A DNA stretch of 64,000 nt, from the NCBI RefSeq assembly GCF_002307495.1, contig NZ_NTMR01000009.1:186001-250000 (forward strand), in the 5' to 3' direction. Under the pieces are notes generated by a model. That model ran no database searches and was not told where the DNA came from. It was given only the letters and a program-made list of their open reading frames with translations. Both the position numbers and the translations under genes were made by a program. Of the stretch, positions 1 to 10,035 are shown piece after piece (positions within the stretch are counted from its first letter, which is position 1; each line of letters begins with the position of its first letter). The DNA comes from Pseudomonas abyssi (GTDB taxonomy: Bacteria > Pseudomonadota > Gammaproteobacteria > Pseudomonadales > Pseudomonadaceae).

Positions 1-883
1 CGTCGAGCCTCTGAACGGGCATAGCGCCGAAGACGTACTGCGCGTGGCCCTGGCCCTGCAACAACAGGCCGAGCATCCGCTGGCCCGCGCTCTGTGCGAC
101 TACGCCGCCGAACAGGGTATCGAGACAGCGCCCGCCGACAACCTGCAGGTGCTTGCCGGTCGCGGCGCCCAGGGTTTGGTTGACGGCCAGAGCGCCTGGC
201 TGGGCAGCGCCCGCCTGCTGGAAGAGCAACACCTGGATCTGACGCCCTGGCAGCAACAGGCCGCCGAGTTGCAGGCTGACGGGGCAAGCCTGTCCTGGCT
301 TGCCCGGGGCGATCAGGTCCTGGGCCTGCTGAGCTTTGCCGACAGCCTGAAGGACAATGCCCGCGCCACCATAGACCGTCTGCAGGCGCAGCACATCGAG
401 TCCCTGCTGATCAGCGGTGACAGCCAGAGCGCCGCCGAGCACATCGGCCGCCAGCTGGGACTCGACCAGGTCCGCGGCAGCGTGCTGCCAGCCGACAAGG
501 TCAGTGAAGTGCAGCGCCTGCAGCAACAGGGCAAGGTTGTGGCAATGATCGGCGACGGCATCAACGACGCACCTGCGCTGAGCAGCGCCGATGTCGGCAT
601 GGCCATGTCGACCGGCACCGATGTCGCCATGCACAGCGCCGGCATCACCCTGATGCGCGGTGACCCGGCCCTGGTACCCATGGCGCTGGCGCTGTCACGC
701 CGCACCGGCGACAAGATTCGTCAGAACCTGTTCTGGGCTTTCGTGTACAACTGCCTGGGCATTCCGCTGGCCGCCTTTGGCCTGCTCAACCCGATGATCG
801 CCGGTGCCATGATGGCAGCCAGCAGTGTCTGCGTGGTCAGCAATGCGCTGCTGCTCAAGCGCTGGCAACCGGAGGAGGCATGA
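1..883 (+). CDS. copA: Copper-translocating P-type ATPase, C-terminal part (cut by window edge)
   Basis: Inner-membrane P1B ATPase that exports Cu+ from the cytoplasm. The frame is open from base 2, so the gene begins before the window and the metal-binding and DKTGT segments are missing. Visible are the HP signature of the nucleotide-binding domain (EHPLARAL), the P-domain hinge GDGINDAP and the last two membrane helices. These helices carry the YN...MAASS...NALLLKRW pattern of Cu+-ATPases. The stop overlaps the next start (ATGA), so it is coupled to the CueR-like gene. Copper specificity is inferred from the last helices and the neighbour. Confidence 0.88.
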   Translation, partial: VEPLNGHSAEDVLRVALALQQQAEHPLARALCDYAAEQGIETAPADNLQVLAGRGAQGLVDGQSAWLGSARLLEEQHLDLTPWQQQAAELQADGASLSWLARGDQVLGLLSFADSLKDNARATIDRLQAQHIESLLISGDSQSAAEHIGRQLGLDQVRGSVLPADKVSEVQRLQQQGKVVAMIGDGINDAPALSSADVGMAMSTGTDVAMHSAGITLMRGDPALVPMALALSRRTGDKIRQNLFWAFVYNCLGIPLAAFGLLNPMIAGAMMAASSVCVVSNALLLKRWQPEEA

Positions 884-1284
884 ATAGAAGTATGAATATC
901 AGCCAGGCCGCCAGGGCCAGTGGCCTCAGTCCGCGGATGATTCGGCACTATGAAAAAATCGGTCTGCTGCCAGCGCCGCCGCGCAGTGATGGCGGCTATC
1001 GTCAGTACGGCGATAGCGACCTGCACACCCTGGGCTTTATCCAGCGGGCGCGGCGCCTCGGCTTCAGCATGGAGCAAATCGCCCGACTGCTTCAGCTGTG
1101 GCAGGACCGCTCGCGCTCCAGCGCCGAGGTTAAAGCGCTGGCCGGCGAGCATCTGAAGGAGCTGGAGGCGCGTATCGCCGACCTGCAGGCCATGCACGCC
1201 AGTCTGGCGCAATTAGCCGATTGCTGTCAGGGTGACCACCGCCCGGACTGTCCGATCATCAACTCGCTGGCCAGCCCTTGCTGA
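880..1284 (+). CDS. cueR: CueR-like MerR-family copper-responsive regulator
   Basis: A 134-residue MerR protein: winged helix-turn-helix at about residues 5-70, then a dimerisation helix and a metal-binding loop. Cys116 and Cys124 are eight residues apart in CCQGDHRPDCP, as in the Cu+-binding loop of CueR. In that family the protein distorts DNA at a promoter with a long spacer to activate the exporter gene. Here it lies downstream of and overlaps the ATPase, so it is probably cotranscribed with it. A second ATG at 892 gives the usual MNIS-type N terminus and may be the true start; the GGAGGAGG at 871-878 is not ideally spaced for either. Confidence 0.87.
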   Translation: MNRSMNISQAARASGLSPRMIRHYEKIGLLPAPPRSDGGYRQYGDSDLHTLGFIQRARRLGFSMEQIARLLQLWQDRSRSSAEVKALAGEHLKELEARIADLQAMHASLAQLADCCQGDHRPDCPIINSLASPC

Positions 1285-1292
1285 GACGCCCC

Positions 1293-2201
1293 ATGGAACT
1301 GAAATCCTTACGCCACTTTGTTGCCCTGGTCGAGCATCAGGGCTTTGCCCGCGCCGGCGAAGCGATCGGCCTGAGCCAACCAGCGCTGAGCCGCAGCATC
1401 CAGACACTGGAGCAGCGCCTCGGCTGCGACCTGATCAACCGCGGCGGCAAGGGGGTCGAGCTGACGCCGCAAGGTCAACTGGTGCTAGAGCATGCCCAGC
1501 GACTGCTCGCTGGTAGCACGGCGTTGCGCAATGCCCTGCGCCAGTTCAACGACCTGGAAGCCGGTGAGTTGCTCATGGGCGCCGGTCCCTTTCCGGCAGC
1601 AGGCCTGCTGCCGCGTGTGCTGGGCCAGTTCAACCGCCGCTACCCGGGCGTGCGGGTCCATATGGAAGTGCAGCACTGGGTGGCGCTGCGCAATCAACTG
1701 CTGGCGGAACAGCTGGAGCTGTTCGTTGCGGATATTCGCGAACTGGAAGGCGACCCGCTGCTGGAGGTAACGCCGCTGCAACAGGCCCCCAGCCGGCTGT
1801 TCTGCCGGGCAGGCCACCCGCTGGCCGGGCGCACGGATCTGACGCCCGAACTGCTGGCCGCCTATCCGCTGGCGAGCTTTCGCGTCCCGGAGTTGATTCT
1901 GCAAGGTCTGCGCTACACCCTGCCGCGCCCGGAGCCGCTGATCAGCCTGGAGTGTGACAATCTGGACGTGCTAAAGCGCGTGGTACGCCACAGCGACGCC
2001 CTGAGCATTGCCGGTCTGGACATCCTGCACGATGAGCTAAGCGCCGGAACCCTGACGCTGCTGGACTGGCCAGAGCTGCTGCCCGGCACCAGCTTTGGTC
2101 TGGTGACCCGTCGTCAGCGCCCGCTATCGCCCGCTGCGTCAGCCTTTATCGAGATGCTGCGCGCCGAGAGCCTGGCGCCGCAGCCCGTTACAGCAGATTG
2201 A
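1293..2201 (+). CDS. LysR-family transcriptional regulator
   Basis: About 302 residues: N-terminal helix-turn-helix (residues 1-60, with FARAGEAIGLSQPALSRSI) followed by a two-lobed effector-binding domain. The start at 1293 (MELKSLRHF) is preferred because LysR proteins normally begin a few residues before the first helix; an in-frame codon at 1278 would add five residues and overlap the preceding gene. It follows the CueR-like gene by 8 bases. No divergent target gene is next to it, so the ligand and regulon cannot be guessed. Its 3' end overlaps the convergent flgL by 14 bases. Confidence 0.85.
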   Translation: MELKSLRHFVALVEHQGFARAGEAIGLSQPALSRSIQTLEQRLGCDLINRGGKGVELTPQGQLVLEHAQRLLAGSTALRNALRQFNDLEAGELLMGAGPFPAAGLLPRVLGQFNRRYPGVRVHMEVQHWVALRNQLLAEQLELFVADIRELEGDPLLEVTPLQQAPSRLFCRAGHPLAGRTDLTPELLAAYPLASFRVPELILQGLRYTLPRPEPLISLECDNLDVLKRVVRHSDALSIAGLDILHDELSAGTLTLLDWPELLPGTSFGLVTRRQRPLSPAASAFIEMLRAESLAPQPVTAD

Positions 2202-3447
2202 ACAAACTCAGGCCGCTGACCCGGACAAAGCTCTGCTGCGACGCCTCCAGCACCACCGACTGCAGACTCAGCCGGCTGAGCGCCTCGGCGTAGTCCAGAT
2301 CCTCCAGCTCGGAGGTGACGGAGGTATTGATCAGCGAGACTTCCTCGTTTTCGGTCAGGGTCGACTCGATGACGTTCATGCGCGCACCGATGGTGGTCTG
2401 CACGCCCAGCACCTTGTTCATGGCGTTGTCGAGATTTTCCAGGCTGACGGCAACCACATCTCGCCGAACCAGTTTGTCCTCGGTGCTACTCGTGCCGTCC
2501 TCCAGGGTGCTGCGCAGCAGTGCGACGGTTTCCAGCACGCTGCGGGTTTCCCGGTTGGTGCTGCCCGGCGTGCTGTCACCGGTGCTGATACTGAAGCTGT
2601 CACCGGCGGCAAAGTCACCATCCAGCGTCACCGCCACGCCCGCGTAGCGAACGGTGAATCCGCCCTCGTCATTTTCTTCCAGCTGACCGGTCACCGGGGG
2701 CGTCAACGGGTTGCCGCCACTATCGACAATTTCATAGCTGTCAGCAGTCGCGCCAATCACGATGCTGACACTGCCCTGGGGGTAAAAGGTGGTGTCGTAG
2801 GCGCTTTTGTTCTCGACCACGCCCAACGAAATGCGTCCGCTACCGGTATTGCCGGCATCGGCTTCGGTATTGACGCGGTTGACGTTGGCCACATTGACGA
2901 ACAGGTCCTTGCCGTTGTCATTGATAGCCACGTACTTGGAACCGGCAATCTGAATCGAGCGTTGCCCCTCGTCACCCTGGTAGCTGTAGCTGCCATCGGG
3001 GTTTTTGACGAAAGGCTGCTCACTGCTCTGATAACCGCCAAACAAATACTCGCCACGCGCATTGCGGCTGTTGAACAGGTTGTACAACTCCTCTTCACGC
3101 TGCTCCAGCTCGGTCGCCAGGGCCTGACGGTCAGCGTCGCTCTTGGAGCCGTCCCCCGCCTCGATAGCGATTTCGCGAACGCGCTGCAAGACATTGTTGA
3201 CCGAATTGAGGATGGCCTCCTCCTGAGTCAGGCTGTTGTTGGCCGCCGTCATGTTGGTGCTGAACTGCTCCAGACGGTTGGACTCCTGATTCAGCTGCAA
3301 CAGGCGCACAGTCGCCACCGGGTCATCCGCCGGGGTCAGGATGCGCTTGCCCGAGCTGATCTGCTCCTGGGTGCGGGTGGCATTGCTGTAGTTGTCCTGA
3401 ATGCCGCGCACACCGCTGTTGAACTGCTGGATGGTTGAGATACGCAT
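2188..3447 (-). CDS. flgL: Flagellar hook-filament junction protein FlgL (HAP3)
   Basis: A 419-residue flagellin-like protein that, with FlgK, joins the flexible hook to the rigid filament outside the cell. The N terminus (MRISTIQQF...QISSGKRILTPADDP) and the C terminus (LSLQSVVLEASQQSF...LSLFNLL) are the conserved coiled-coil parts. The middle is variable and surface-exposed. It is the last gene of the flgF-flgL run, 13 bases after flgK, and converges on the LysR gene with a 14-base overlap. No terminator is visible between the two. Confidence 0.95.
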   Translation of the reverse strand: MRISTIQQFNSGVRGIQDNYSNATRTQEQISSGKRILTPADDPVATVRLLQLNQESNRLEQFSTNMTAANNSLTQEEAILNSVNNVLQRVREIAIEAGDGSKSDADRQALATELEQREEELYNLFNSRNARGEYLFGGYQSSEQPFVKNPDGSYSYQGDEGQRSIQIAGSKYVAINDNGKDLFVNVANVNRVNTEADAGNTGSGRISLGVVENKSAYDTTFYPQGSVSIVIGATADSYEIVDSGGNPLTPPVTGQLEENDEGGFTVRYAGVAVTLDGDFAAGDSFSISTGDSTPGSTNRETRSVLETVALLRSTLEDGTSSTEDKLVRRDVVAVSLENLDNAMNKVLGVQTTIGARMNVIESTLTENEEVSLINTSVTSELEDLDYAEALSRLSLQSVVLEASQQSFVRVSGLSLFNLL

Positions 3448-3460
3448 GGGTCGTTACCCG

Positions 3461-5434
3461 TTATCTGACGCTGTTGATCAGCGTATCAAAAATGGTCCGG
3501 GCCACCTGAATCACCTGGGCCGAGGCGTTGTAGTACTGCTCAAAGCGGATGAGGTTGGCCGCTTCTTCGTCAAGGTTGACCGCCGACACCGAGTCACGGT
3601 TGTTGGTCGCCTGGGTCAGTACCGAGGCACTGGATGCCGAGTTGGTACGCGCCTGGGCCGTGTAGGTCGCCACTCGCTGGACCAGGTCGCCATAGCCGTC
3701 GACAAAGGAAAAGCCTTCAGCGCCGTTGGCCTGCCCCAGCACCTGAGCGGTCTGCAAGTCCGACATCACCAGGGCGTTGCGGTTGTCCGCGACCCCGGTA
3801 TTGAACTCCAGGTTGAAGCTGTCGCCGTCCTTCGGTGTGCCGGTCATGGCCATGCTGAAGGTGTAACCGCCGACGGTAACCTCGACGCTGTTGGTCTGGC
3901 CCGGCGTAATCACCAGTGGCGAGGGGTTCAAGGTCGCCGTACCGCCGGTCACCTGCAGCTCACCACTGGCCTCGTCGTAGCTCAGCTCGATGGGCAGCAG
4001 CCCCTGCAGGGCTGCCGGATCAATGGGTGAAGGGCCGGCACTCAAGCTCGGCTGACTCAGGGTACCGGTGCCGCGATTATCCAGGCTGGCGTCAACCGAG
4101 CCCGGTGCGGCAAAGGCCAACTCCTGCGGCTCCTGCATCACCACGCCCATCTCGGCGGCAGCATGACGGGTCGGGGTCAGCAAAAAACGGTCACCGGCCG
4201 CGATACCGCCGCCACCCAATTCGACGGTGAAGCCATCCAGTTCCGGCGGCGGCACGCTACTCAGATCATAAGGGCCACTGACGCTGTCATCCGAGGTGCG
4301 GCGCACGGTAAATTCGGTAGCAGTGGTAAACACCACTTCATAATCCGAGGTGCTCAGCTGCGAGGTATCACTGATCAGCACGTCGAGCTTGGCGTTCGGA
4401 TCGCTATTGTTGACGCGCGCCCGACTGCGCCCGTCTACCAGCTCAGCGCTGTTGATGTCGTTGAACAGCGAAGCGCCAGCATTGCCGTTAAGGTCTAGCC
4501 CCTGTCCCTGCTGCTGGTTGAATTCGCTGGCGATCGACAGCGCCAGGCGGCCAATGGCGTTGAGCGCCGGATCCAGCACATCATCGCGGTATTTGATCAG
4601 GCCACCCAGCTCACCGCCGCTGATCAGCCCGGTGACGTCCTGCGATGCGTTGCCGGCCTTGAGCACCACGTCTACCCGCGACGGATCGCCAGCACCGGGC
4701 CGCACCGCCAGCGTGGAGGCTTCGTTACCGACCACCAGCGGCTGGCCCGAGCCGATAAAGATGTTCAGGACATTGTCGTCCTGCTGCACCACGGTCACAC
4801 CGATCAGCTCGCTCAACTCGCGCACGGCTTCGTCCCGGGCGTCGAGCAGGTCATTGGGCTGGGCACCATTGGCGGCCGCTACTGCGATGCTGTCGTTGTA
4901 GCTGGCGATGGAGGTGGCAAGACGACTGGCCTGATCGGCCAGCGTGCTCATCTGCTGACCGATAAACTGATTCTGCGTGGTCAGGCTGGTCTGTACGGTA
5001 TTAAAGCGCGAAGCGAGTCCTTCGGCCTCGGACAAAAACAGCTGCCGCGCCGGCAGGTTGGCCGGGTCTTCGATAGCCGTCTGCAGCGCGTCAAAGTAGC
5101 TTTGCAGACCGGGGGTGATGCCGGTTGCGCTGCTGGAAACCAGGGTGTTGAGCTGTTCCAGCTGAGACTGGAACGCCTGCACCTCTGCATTGGTTGAGGT
5201 CGCCGTCCTGACCTGGTTGGTCAAAAACTGGTTATAGATGCGCTCGACATCGACCACCTTGCTGCCGTTACCCAGGTAGCCGGCACCACTGAAGCTGGGA
5301 GTCTGAGCAACCTGCAGCGCCGTTTGCCGGGTATAGCCGGCGGTGTTGACGTTGGTGATGTTCTGACCGGTGACCGACAGCTGGGTCTGGGCTGTCTTCA
5401 GGCCGCTGAGGCCGATACCGAATAGATTTGCCAT
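3461..5434 (-). CDS. flgK: Flagellar hook-filament junction protein FlgK (HAP1)
   Basis: A 657-residue hook-associated protein, exported by the flagellar apparatus with the help of FlgN. The N terminus has the rod/hook family signature (LFGIGLSGLKTAQTQLSVTGQNITNVNTAGYTRQ, residues 4-37) and the C terminus has the matching helix (NLDEEAANLIRFEQYYNASAQVIQVARTIFDTLI). The length is typical for pseudomonads. It lies between flgJ (2 bases) and flgL. Confidence 0.96.
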   Translation of the reverse strand: MANLFGIGLSGLKTAQTQLSVTGQNITNVNTAGYTRQTALQVAQTPSFSGAGYLGNGSKVVDVERIYNQFLTNQVRTATSTNAEVQAFQSQLEQLNTLVSSSATGITPGLQSYFDALQTAIEDPANLPARQLFLSEAEGLASRFNTVQTSLTTQNQFIGQQMSTLADQASRLATSIASYNDSIAVAAANGAQPNDLLDARDEAVRELSELIGVTVVQQDDNVLNIFIGSGQPLVVGNEASTLAVRPGAGDPSRVDVVLKAGNASQDVTGLISGGELGGLIKYRDDVLDPALNAIGRLALSIASEFNQQQGQGLDLNGNAGASLFNDINSAELVDGRSRARVNNSDPNAKLDVLISDTSQLSTSDYEVVFTTATEFTVRRTSDDSVSGPYDLSSVPPPELDGFTVELGGGGIAAGDRFLLTPTRHAAAEMGVVMQEPQELAFAAPGSVDASLDNRGTGTLSQPSLSAGPSPIDPAALQGLLPIELSYDEASGELQVTGGTATLNPSPLVITPGQTNSVEVTVGGYTFSMAMTGTPKDGDSFNLEFNTGVADNRNALVMSDLQTAQVLGQANGAEGFSFVDGYGDLVQRVATYTAQARTNSASSASVLTQATNNRDSVSAVNLDEEAANLIRFEQYYNASAQVIQVARTIFDTLINSVR

Positions 5435-5436
5435 GC

Positions 5437-6516
5437 TCAGGCCCTGCCGCCGTTATCTGAAGTGGTATCAGCGCTGGCAACACGGCTATCGCTGCTGCCA
5501 ATCAGCTGACGGGCGATCTGCGACACCTTGCGTGCGTACTGCGGGTCGGTCGCGTAACCAGCGCTCTGCAGCTCACGGAAGAAGGTATCCGGGTTGTCGG
5601 TGCTGCTCAGCGCCTTGCTGTAGCGCCCGTTGGTTTCCAGAAAGCTCACATAATCCTCAAAGCTCTGCTCCCAGGAGCTGTAACTGCGAAAGTCCGCCCG
5701 CTCGCGGGTGCTGACGCCGTTGCGAAATTCAGTAGTAGCCACGTTGGCACTCTCGCCCTGCCAGCCGCCATGGGCCTTGATACCAAACAGGTTGTGGCTG
5801 GAGCTGCCGTCAGACTGACGAATGACCGACTTGCCCCAGCCGGTTTCCAGCGCGGCCTGAGCGACCAGATAATGCGGGTCGACCCCCAGGCGCGCCGCAG
5901 CCTTCTCGGCCATCGGCAGCATGGTCTCGACAAACTCCTGGCTATTGGCAAAGCGGGTGCGCTGCGCCACCTCGCCGGTTACGGCGGCTGCGGTCGATGC
6001 GCTGCGACGCATGGCCTCAATACCGCGCAGCGGCTGCCAGTCATTGCTCTGGTTGCTGCTGGTGCTGGCTTCGGCGCGATCCAGTCGCTCGGCCCAGGCA
6101 CTGTAATCGGAGGCGATCTGCAGGCGCCGGCGCGCCAACAGCTCGGACTGGTCCACCGCTGGCGCAGCGGCGCCCGACGCACCGGCGCCCGCGTCAGCAG
6201 CGGTGCCGCCGGCCTCGGCCTTGGGCGAAAGCTGGCGCATAAGTGCGTCGCTCAACCCCAGACCCGGACCCTCTGACAGATGCACGGCCATCTGGTTGTC
6301 GTACATTTCCTGATAGAACTTGGTCTGCGGGGTATTCAGCGGGTTACCTTCGGCAAACACGGCGTTGGCATCACGCATGCTCTTGATCATCATGTTGACG
6401 AACAGCGACTCGAACTGCTGCGCAACCTTGCGCACGTTCTCCGGGCTGTTGGCGTCGCTGCCAGCCTTGAGCTGGCTGACGCTGTTGATGTCGGTGTAGC
6501 TGGTGCTGATGCTCAT
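5437..6516 (-). CDS. flgJ: Flagellar rod assembly protein / peptidoglycan hydrolase FlgJ
   Basis: A 359-residue two-domain protein. Residues about 30-110 form the rod-binding/capping domain (VAQQFESLFVNMMIKSMRDAN). Residues about 200-345 form a glucosaminidase-type hydrolase (AQAALETGWGKS) that opens the peptidoglycan so the rod can cross it. An Ala/Gly-rich linker joins them. It acts in the periplasm but has no Sec signal because it is exported through the flagellar apparatus. It sits between flgI and flgK. Confidence 0.95.
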   Translation of the reverse strand: MSISTSYTDINSVSQLKAGSDANSPENVRKVAQQFESLFVNMMIKSMRDANAVFAEGNPLNTPQTKFYQEMYDNQMAVHLSEGPGLGLSDALMRQLSPKAEAGGTAADAGAGASGAAAPAVDQSELLARRRLQIASDYSAWAERLDRAEASTSSNQSNDWQPLRGIEAMRRSASTAAAVTGEVAQRTRFANSQEFVETMLPMAEKAAARLGVDPHYLVAQAALETGWGKSVIRQSDGSSSHNLFGIKAHGGWQGESANVATTEFRNGVSTRERADFRSYSSWEQSFEDYVSFLETNGRYSKALSSTDNPDTFFRELQSAGYATDPQYARKVSQIARQLIGSSDSRVASADTTSDNGGRA

Positions 6517-6530
6517 GGCGTGCTCCCCGG

Positions 6531-7631
6531 TCAGATGATGACCAGATCGGCATTCAGGGCGCCGGCCTGCTTAAGGGCTTCAAGAATGGCCATCAGGTCG
6601 CCCGGCGCAGCGCCGACCTGGTTGACCGCACGGACGATTTCATCCAGCGAAACACCCGGATTGAATACGAACATGCGGCTGTCGCCTTCCTCGATATTGA
6701 TCTGTGAACTCGGTGAAATGACCGTCTGCCCACCAGACAATACTCCGCCAGGCTGACTGACCTGCGGGTTTTCACTGATGGTCACGGTCAGGCCGCCGTG
6801 GGTCACGGCTGCCGGCTGCACGCGCACATCCTGGCCGATGACGATGGTGCCGGTGCGCGAATTGATGATCACCTTGGCAGCAGCGTTGCCCTGCTCCACC
6901 GTCAGGTTTTCCACCATCGCCAGATAGTCGACACGCTGATTGGGGTCGATCGGCGCACGCACGCGCACCGAGCCGCCATCCAGCGCCTGGGCAACGCCCG
7001 GACCGAAGGTTTCGTTGATCCGATCGACCACCCGTTTGGCAGTGGTGAAGTCAGGGCGGTTGAGATTGAAAATCAGGTGATCACCAGAGGCGAACGGGCT
7101 GGATACCGCACGCTCCACTGTCGCGCCGTTGGGAATACGCCCGGCGCTCGGAATGTTCACCGTAATGCGCGAGCCATCCGCGCCTTCGGCACCAAAGCCA
7201 CCCACTACCAGGTTGCCCTGGGCGATGGCGTAGACCTGCCCGTCGATCCCCTTGAGCGGGGTCATCAGCAGCGAGCCACCGCGCAGACTCTTGGAGTTAC
7301 CAATTGACGACACGGTGACATCGATGGTCTGGCCAGGCCGGGAAAACGGCGGCAGGTCAGCGTGGATAGCCACCGCGGCGACGTTTTTCATCTGAATGCG
7401 GGTCCCTTCCGGCACGGTGATGCCAAACTGGGTCAGCATGTTCTCGAAGGTCTGCACGGTAAACGGGGTCTGGCTGGTCTGGTCGCCCGAGCCGTCCAGC
7501 CCCACCACCAGGCCGTAACCGATCAACTGGTTGCTGCGCACGCCGGCAATGCTGGCGATGTCCTTCAGACGATCAGCCAGCGCCAGCGGACTGGCAAGGC
7601 AAAGACAGAGGCAGATAATCAGGCTGCGCAT
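6531..7631 (-). CDS. flgI: Flagellar P-ring protein FlgI
   Basis: A 366-residue periplasmic protein that forms the P-ring bushing around the rod in the peptidoglycan layer. It begins with a Sec signal peptide (about residues 1-19, ending SPLALA). The mature part starts with [28 protein letters not shown], the most conserved stretch of the family. Length and position between flgH and flgJ are canonical. Confidence 0.97.
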   Translation of the reverse strand: MRSLIICLCLCLASPLALADRLKDIASIAGVRSNQLIGYGLVVGLDGSGDQTSQTPFTVQTFENMLTQFGITVPEGTRIQMKNVAAVAIHADLPPFSRPGQTIDVTVSSIGNSKSLRGGSLLMTPLKGIDGQVYAIAQGNLVVGGFGAEGADGSRITVNIPSAGRIPNGATVERAVSSPFASGDHLIFNLNRPDFTTAKRVVDRINETFGPGVAQALDGGSVRVRAPIDPNQRVDYLAMVENLTVEQGNAAAKVIINSRTGTIVIGQDVRVQPAAVTHGGLTVTISENPQVSQPGGVLSGGQTVISPSSQINIEEGDSRMFVFNPGVSLDEIVRAVNQVGAAPGDLMAILEALKQAGALNADLVII

Positions 7632-7644
7632 GGCAGTACTCCTG

Positions 7645-8322
7645 TCAGAACGGCCACATGGGGCTGAGGAAGAACTGACTCAGCCAGCCGGGCTGGTTGG
7701 CATCGGCAAAAGCGCCCTTGCCGGAATAGGTGATGCGTGCATCGGCCACACGGGTCGACAGCACAGTGTTGTCCGGCCCGATATCGTCAGTGCGCACCAG
7801 ACCACTGATGCGAATCAGCTCGTCACCCTGGTTAAGGGTGATCCACTTCTCGCCGCGAATCGCCAGAATGCCGTTGGGCAGCACCTCGGCCACAGTGACC
7901 GTGATGGAACCCGACAGGCTGTTGCTCTGATTGGCATCGGAGCTGCCTTCAAAGGCACGCTGACCCGACATGCTGACGCCCAGGTCCAGCCCCTTGAAAC
8001 CGACGGCATTGCCGAGAATGGTGGGGTTGGCGATGGTGGTCGAGCTGTCCTTGTCGATCTCGTTTTCCGCCTTCTTCTGCGCCGCTGTGCGTTCGGTCAG
8101 GGTGATGGTAATGATGTCACCGACCCGGTGTGCCTTGCGGTCGTTGTAGAGGCTCATTTCAAAGCCGGGCTGATAGATCGCGCCGTTGTTCAGTTCCTGT
8201 GGCAACGGCGTGCGCGGCAACACCGGCGCATACGCCGGGTCGTCACGCATCGGCGGCGCCTGCATGCAGCCAATCAGGCTGAGCGGCACCAGCAGCATCA
8301 ACACCTTAGACAAACGGATCAT
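7645..8322 (-). CDS. flgH: Flagellar L-ring lipoprotein FlgH
   Basis: A 225-residue outer-membrane lipoprotein that forms the L-ring. The N terminus has a lipobox (LIGC, Cys19). The body contains the conserved [25 protein letters not shown] segment, and the C terminus has the conserved [12 protein letters not shown] end. It lies 13 bases before flgI and 15 bases after flgG in the same operon. Confidence 0.96.
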   Translation of the reverse strand: MIRLSKVLMLLVPLSLIGCMQAPPMRDDPAYAPVLPRTPLPQELNNGAIYQPGFEMSLYNDRKAHRVGDIITITLTERTAAQKKAENEIDKDSSTTIANPTILGNAVGFKGLDLGVSMSGQRAFEGSSDANQSNSLSGSITVTVAEVLPNGILAIRGEKWITLNQGDELIRISGLVRTDDIGPDNTVLSTRVADARITYSGKGAFADANQPGWLSQFFLSPMWPF

Positions 8323-8337
8323 GATTCCAAGCTCCCG

Positions 8338-9126
8338 TCAGAGGTTCTGACTGATGTACTGCAGCATCTGATCTGCGGTGGAAATGACCTTGGAGTTCAT
8401 CTCGTAGGCGCGCTGGGTGGTGATCATGTTGACCAGCTCCTCCACGACGCTGACGTTGGAATTCTCCAGGGTGTTCTGCAACACCGTACCCAGGCCGTTC
8501 TGACCGGGGTTGCCGGCCTGCGGCGCACCGCTGGATGCGGTCTCAAGGAACAGGTTGTTGCCAATCGACTGTAGGCCCGCCGGGTTGATGAAGTCGGCAG
8601 TCTGAATGTTGCCGATCTGCTGCGCGGCCGGATTGCCGAAGGTAGTAATGCTGACCGTGCCGTCTTCCCCCACGGTGAAGGTCTGCACGTCGTCGGGCAG
8701 CACAATGCCGGGCTCCAGCGGAAAGCCGTTGGAGGTCACGATCTGACCATCGGCATCCAGATGGAAGCTGCCGTCACGGGTGTAACCGATACCGCCGTCG
8801 GGCATCAGAATCTGAAAGAAGCCGCGCCCGTTGACCGCCATGTCGAGCGGCTGCTCGGTAGTCTGCAACGTGCCCTCGGTAAAGATCTTCTGGGTGCCGA
8901 CCACGCGTACCCCGGTACCCAGCTGAAGGCCTGAAGGCAGCTGGGTATCCTGAGTGCTCTGACCACCGGGCTGACGCTTGATCTGATACAGCAGATCTTC
9001 AAACTCGGCACGATCACGCTTGAAGCCGGTCGTCGAGACGTTGGCCAGGTTGTTGGAAATGGTCGTCAACATGGTGTCCTGGGCGGACAGACCTGTCTTG
9101 CTGACCCAAAGAGCTGAAAGCATCAC
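8338..9126 (-). CDS. flgG: Flagellar distal rod protein FlgG
   Basis: A 262-residue axial protein that makes the distal rod crossing the periplasm. It has the axial-family N-terminal motif (TISNNLANVSTTGFKRDRAEFEDL) and C-terminal motif (VVEELVNMITTQRAYEMNSKVISTADQML). The length matches FlgG closely. It follows flgF by 39 bases. Confidence 0.97.
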   Translation of the reverse strand: MMLSALWVSKTGLSAQDTMLTTISNNLANVSTTGFKRDRAEFEDLLYQIKRQPGGQSTQDTQLPSGLQLGTGVRVVGTQKIFTEGTLQTTEQPLDMAVNGRGFFQILMPDGGIGYTRDGSFHLDADGQIVTSNGFPLEPGIVLPDDVQTFTVGEDGTVSITTFGNPAAQQIGNIQTADFINPAGLQSIGNNLFLETASSGAPQAGNPGQNGLGTVLQNTLENSNVSVVEELVNMITTQRAYEMNSKVISTADQMLQYISQNL

Positions 9127-9165
9127 CTTTCTCCTCGCGCGCCGAGTAATTGACGCGCAGTAGCA

Positions 9166-9903
9166 TTAACTCATCTGCAGAATGCGGTCGGTAACCTGCG
9201 CGTTCTCGTCGGCGGTTCGCATCATCTTGATATGCAGTTCGAACTGGCGGGCCAGCGACAGCATGGCGGTCATCTCTTCCACCGCATTGACGTTGCTGCC
9301 CTCCAGAAAACCGGTTGCCACCTGCACCGCGCCATCGGCCAGCTCCTCGCCCGCCTGAGTGTGCATCAGGCCATCCTCGCCCTTCTCCAGTGCCGCTGCT
9401 GGCGGGTTGACCAGCTTGATGCGATCAACCTCGGCCATCACCGCCGGGCCTTCACCCAGCGCACGGATACTGATGGTGCCGTCCGAGCCGATCTCAATCT
9501 TCTCGGCCGGCGGAATCGCAATCGGCCCGCCGTTGCCCAGCACGGGCAAACCGCCGCTGGTACGCAAGATGCCGAAAGCGTCAATATTCAGGCTACCCGC
9601 CCGCGTGTAGGCTTCAGAGCCGTCCGGTGCCTGCACCGCGATCCAGCCTTCGCCCTGCACGGCCACGTCGAGTTCACGTCCGGTCTCGATCATGGTGCCG
9701 GAGGACAGGTCCGTGCCGGGGCGCTCTGTCATTGCGTAGGCGCGGGTGGCGTAGCCGTCACCAAAGACCGGCATGGAGCGCGCCTGCTCAAAGTCACGGC
9801 GAAAACCGGTGGTAGTCAGGTTGGCCAGGTTGTTGGCGTGCGAGCGCTGCGCCAACGCGTTCTGACTGGCCCCCGTCATGGAGATGTACAAGGATTTGTC
9901 CAT
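9166..9903 (-). CDS. flgF: Flagellar proximal rod protein FlgF
   Basis: A 245-residue axial rod protein. The start at 9903 (MDKSLYISMTGASQNALAQRSHANNLANLTTTGF) gives the normal FlgF N terminus; an upstream in-frame ATG at 9966 would add 21 unrelated residues and lies over the sigma-54 promoter. The C-terminal helix (NAVEEMTAMLSLARQFELHIKMM) is typical. It is the first gene of the flgF-flgL transcription unit, preceded by its own sigma-54 promoter and, further upstream, the flgE terminator. Confidence 0.95.
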   Translation of the reverse strand: MDKSLYISMTGASQNALAQRSHANNLANLTTTGFRRDFEQARSMPVFGDGYATRAYAMTERPGTDLSSGTMIETGRELDVAVQGEGWIAVQAPDGSEAYTRAGSLNIDAFGILRTSGGLPVLGNGGPIAIPPAEKIEIGSDGTISIRALGEGPAVMAEVDRIKLVNPPAAALEKGEDGLMHTQAGEELADGAVQVATGFLEGSNVNAVEEMTAMLSLARQFELHIKMMRTADENAQVTDRILQMS

Positions 9904-9965
9904 GCCCTGCTCCGCTTCGTTTGCGCGACAAGGATTTGCCGCTTTTGCTTGCTTAGGGAGTATCA

Positions 9966-9982
9966 AGCAGAGATCATGCCAA
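9966..9982 (-). promoter_or_regulatory. Sigma-54 promoter of flgFGHIJKL
   Basis: Read on the minus strand, TGGCATGATCTCTGC gives the -24 GG and -12 GC exactly ten bases apart, as RpoN requires. The predicted start is about 50 bases before the flgF ATG. FleQ or FleR would be expected to activate it; candidate CGGCAA motifs lie nearby. Confidence 0.75.
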
Positions 9983-10035
9983 CCCTTGAAAATAGTATTT
10001 TGTTGTTTATTTTCAGCAGGTTATAAAAAACAAAA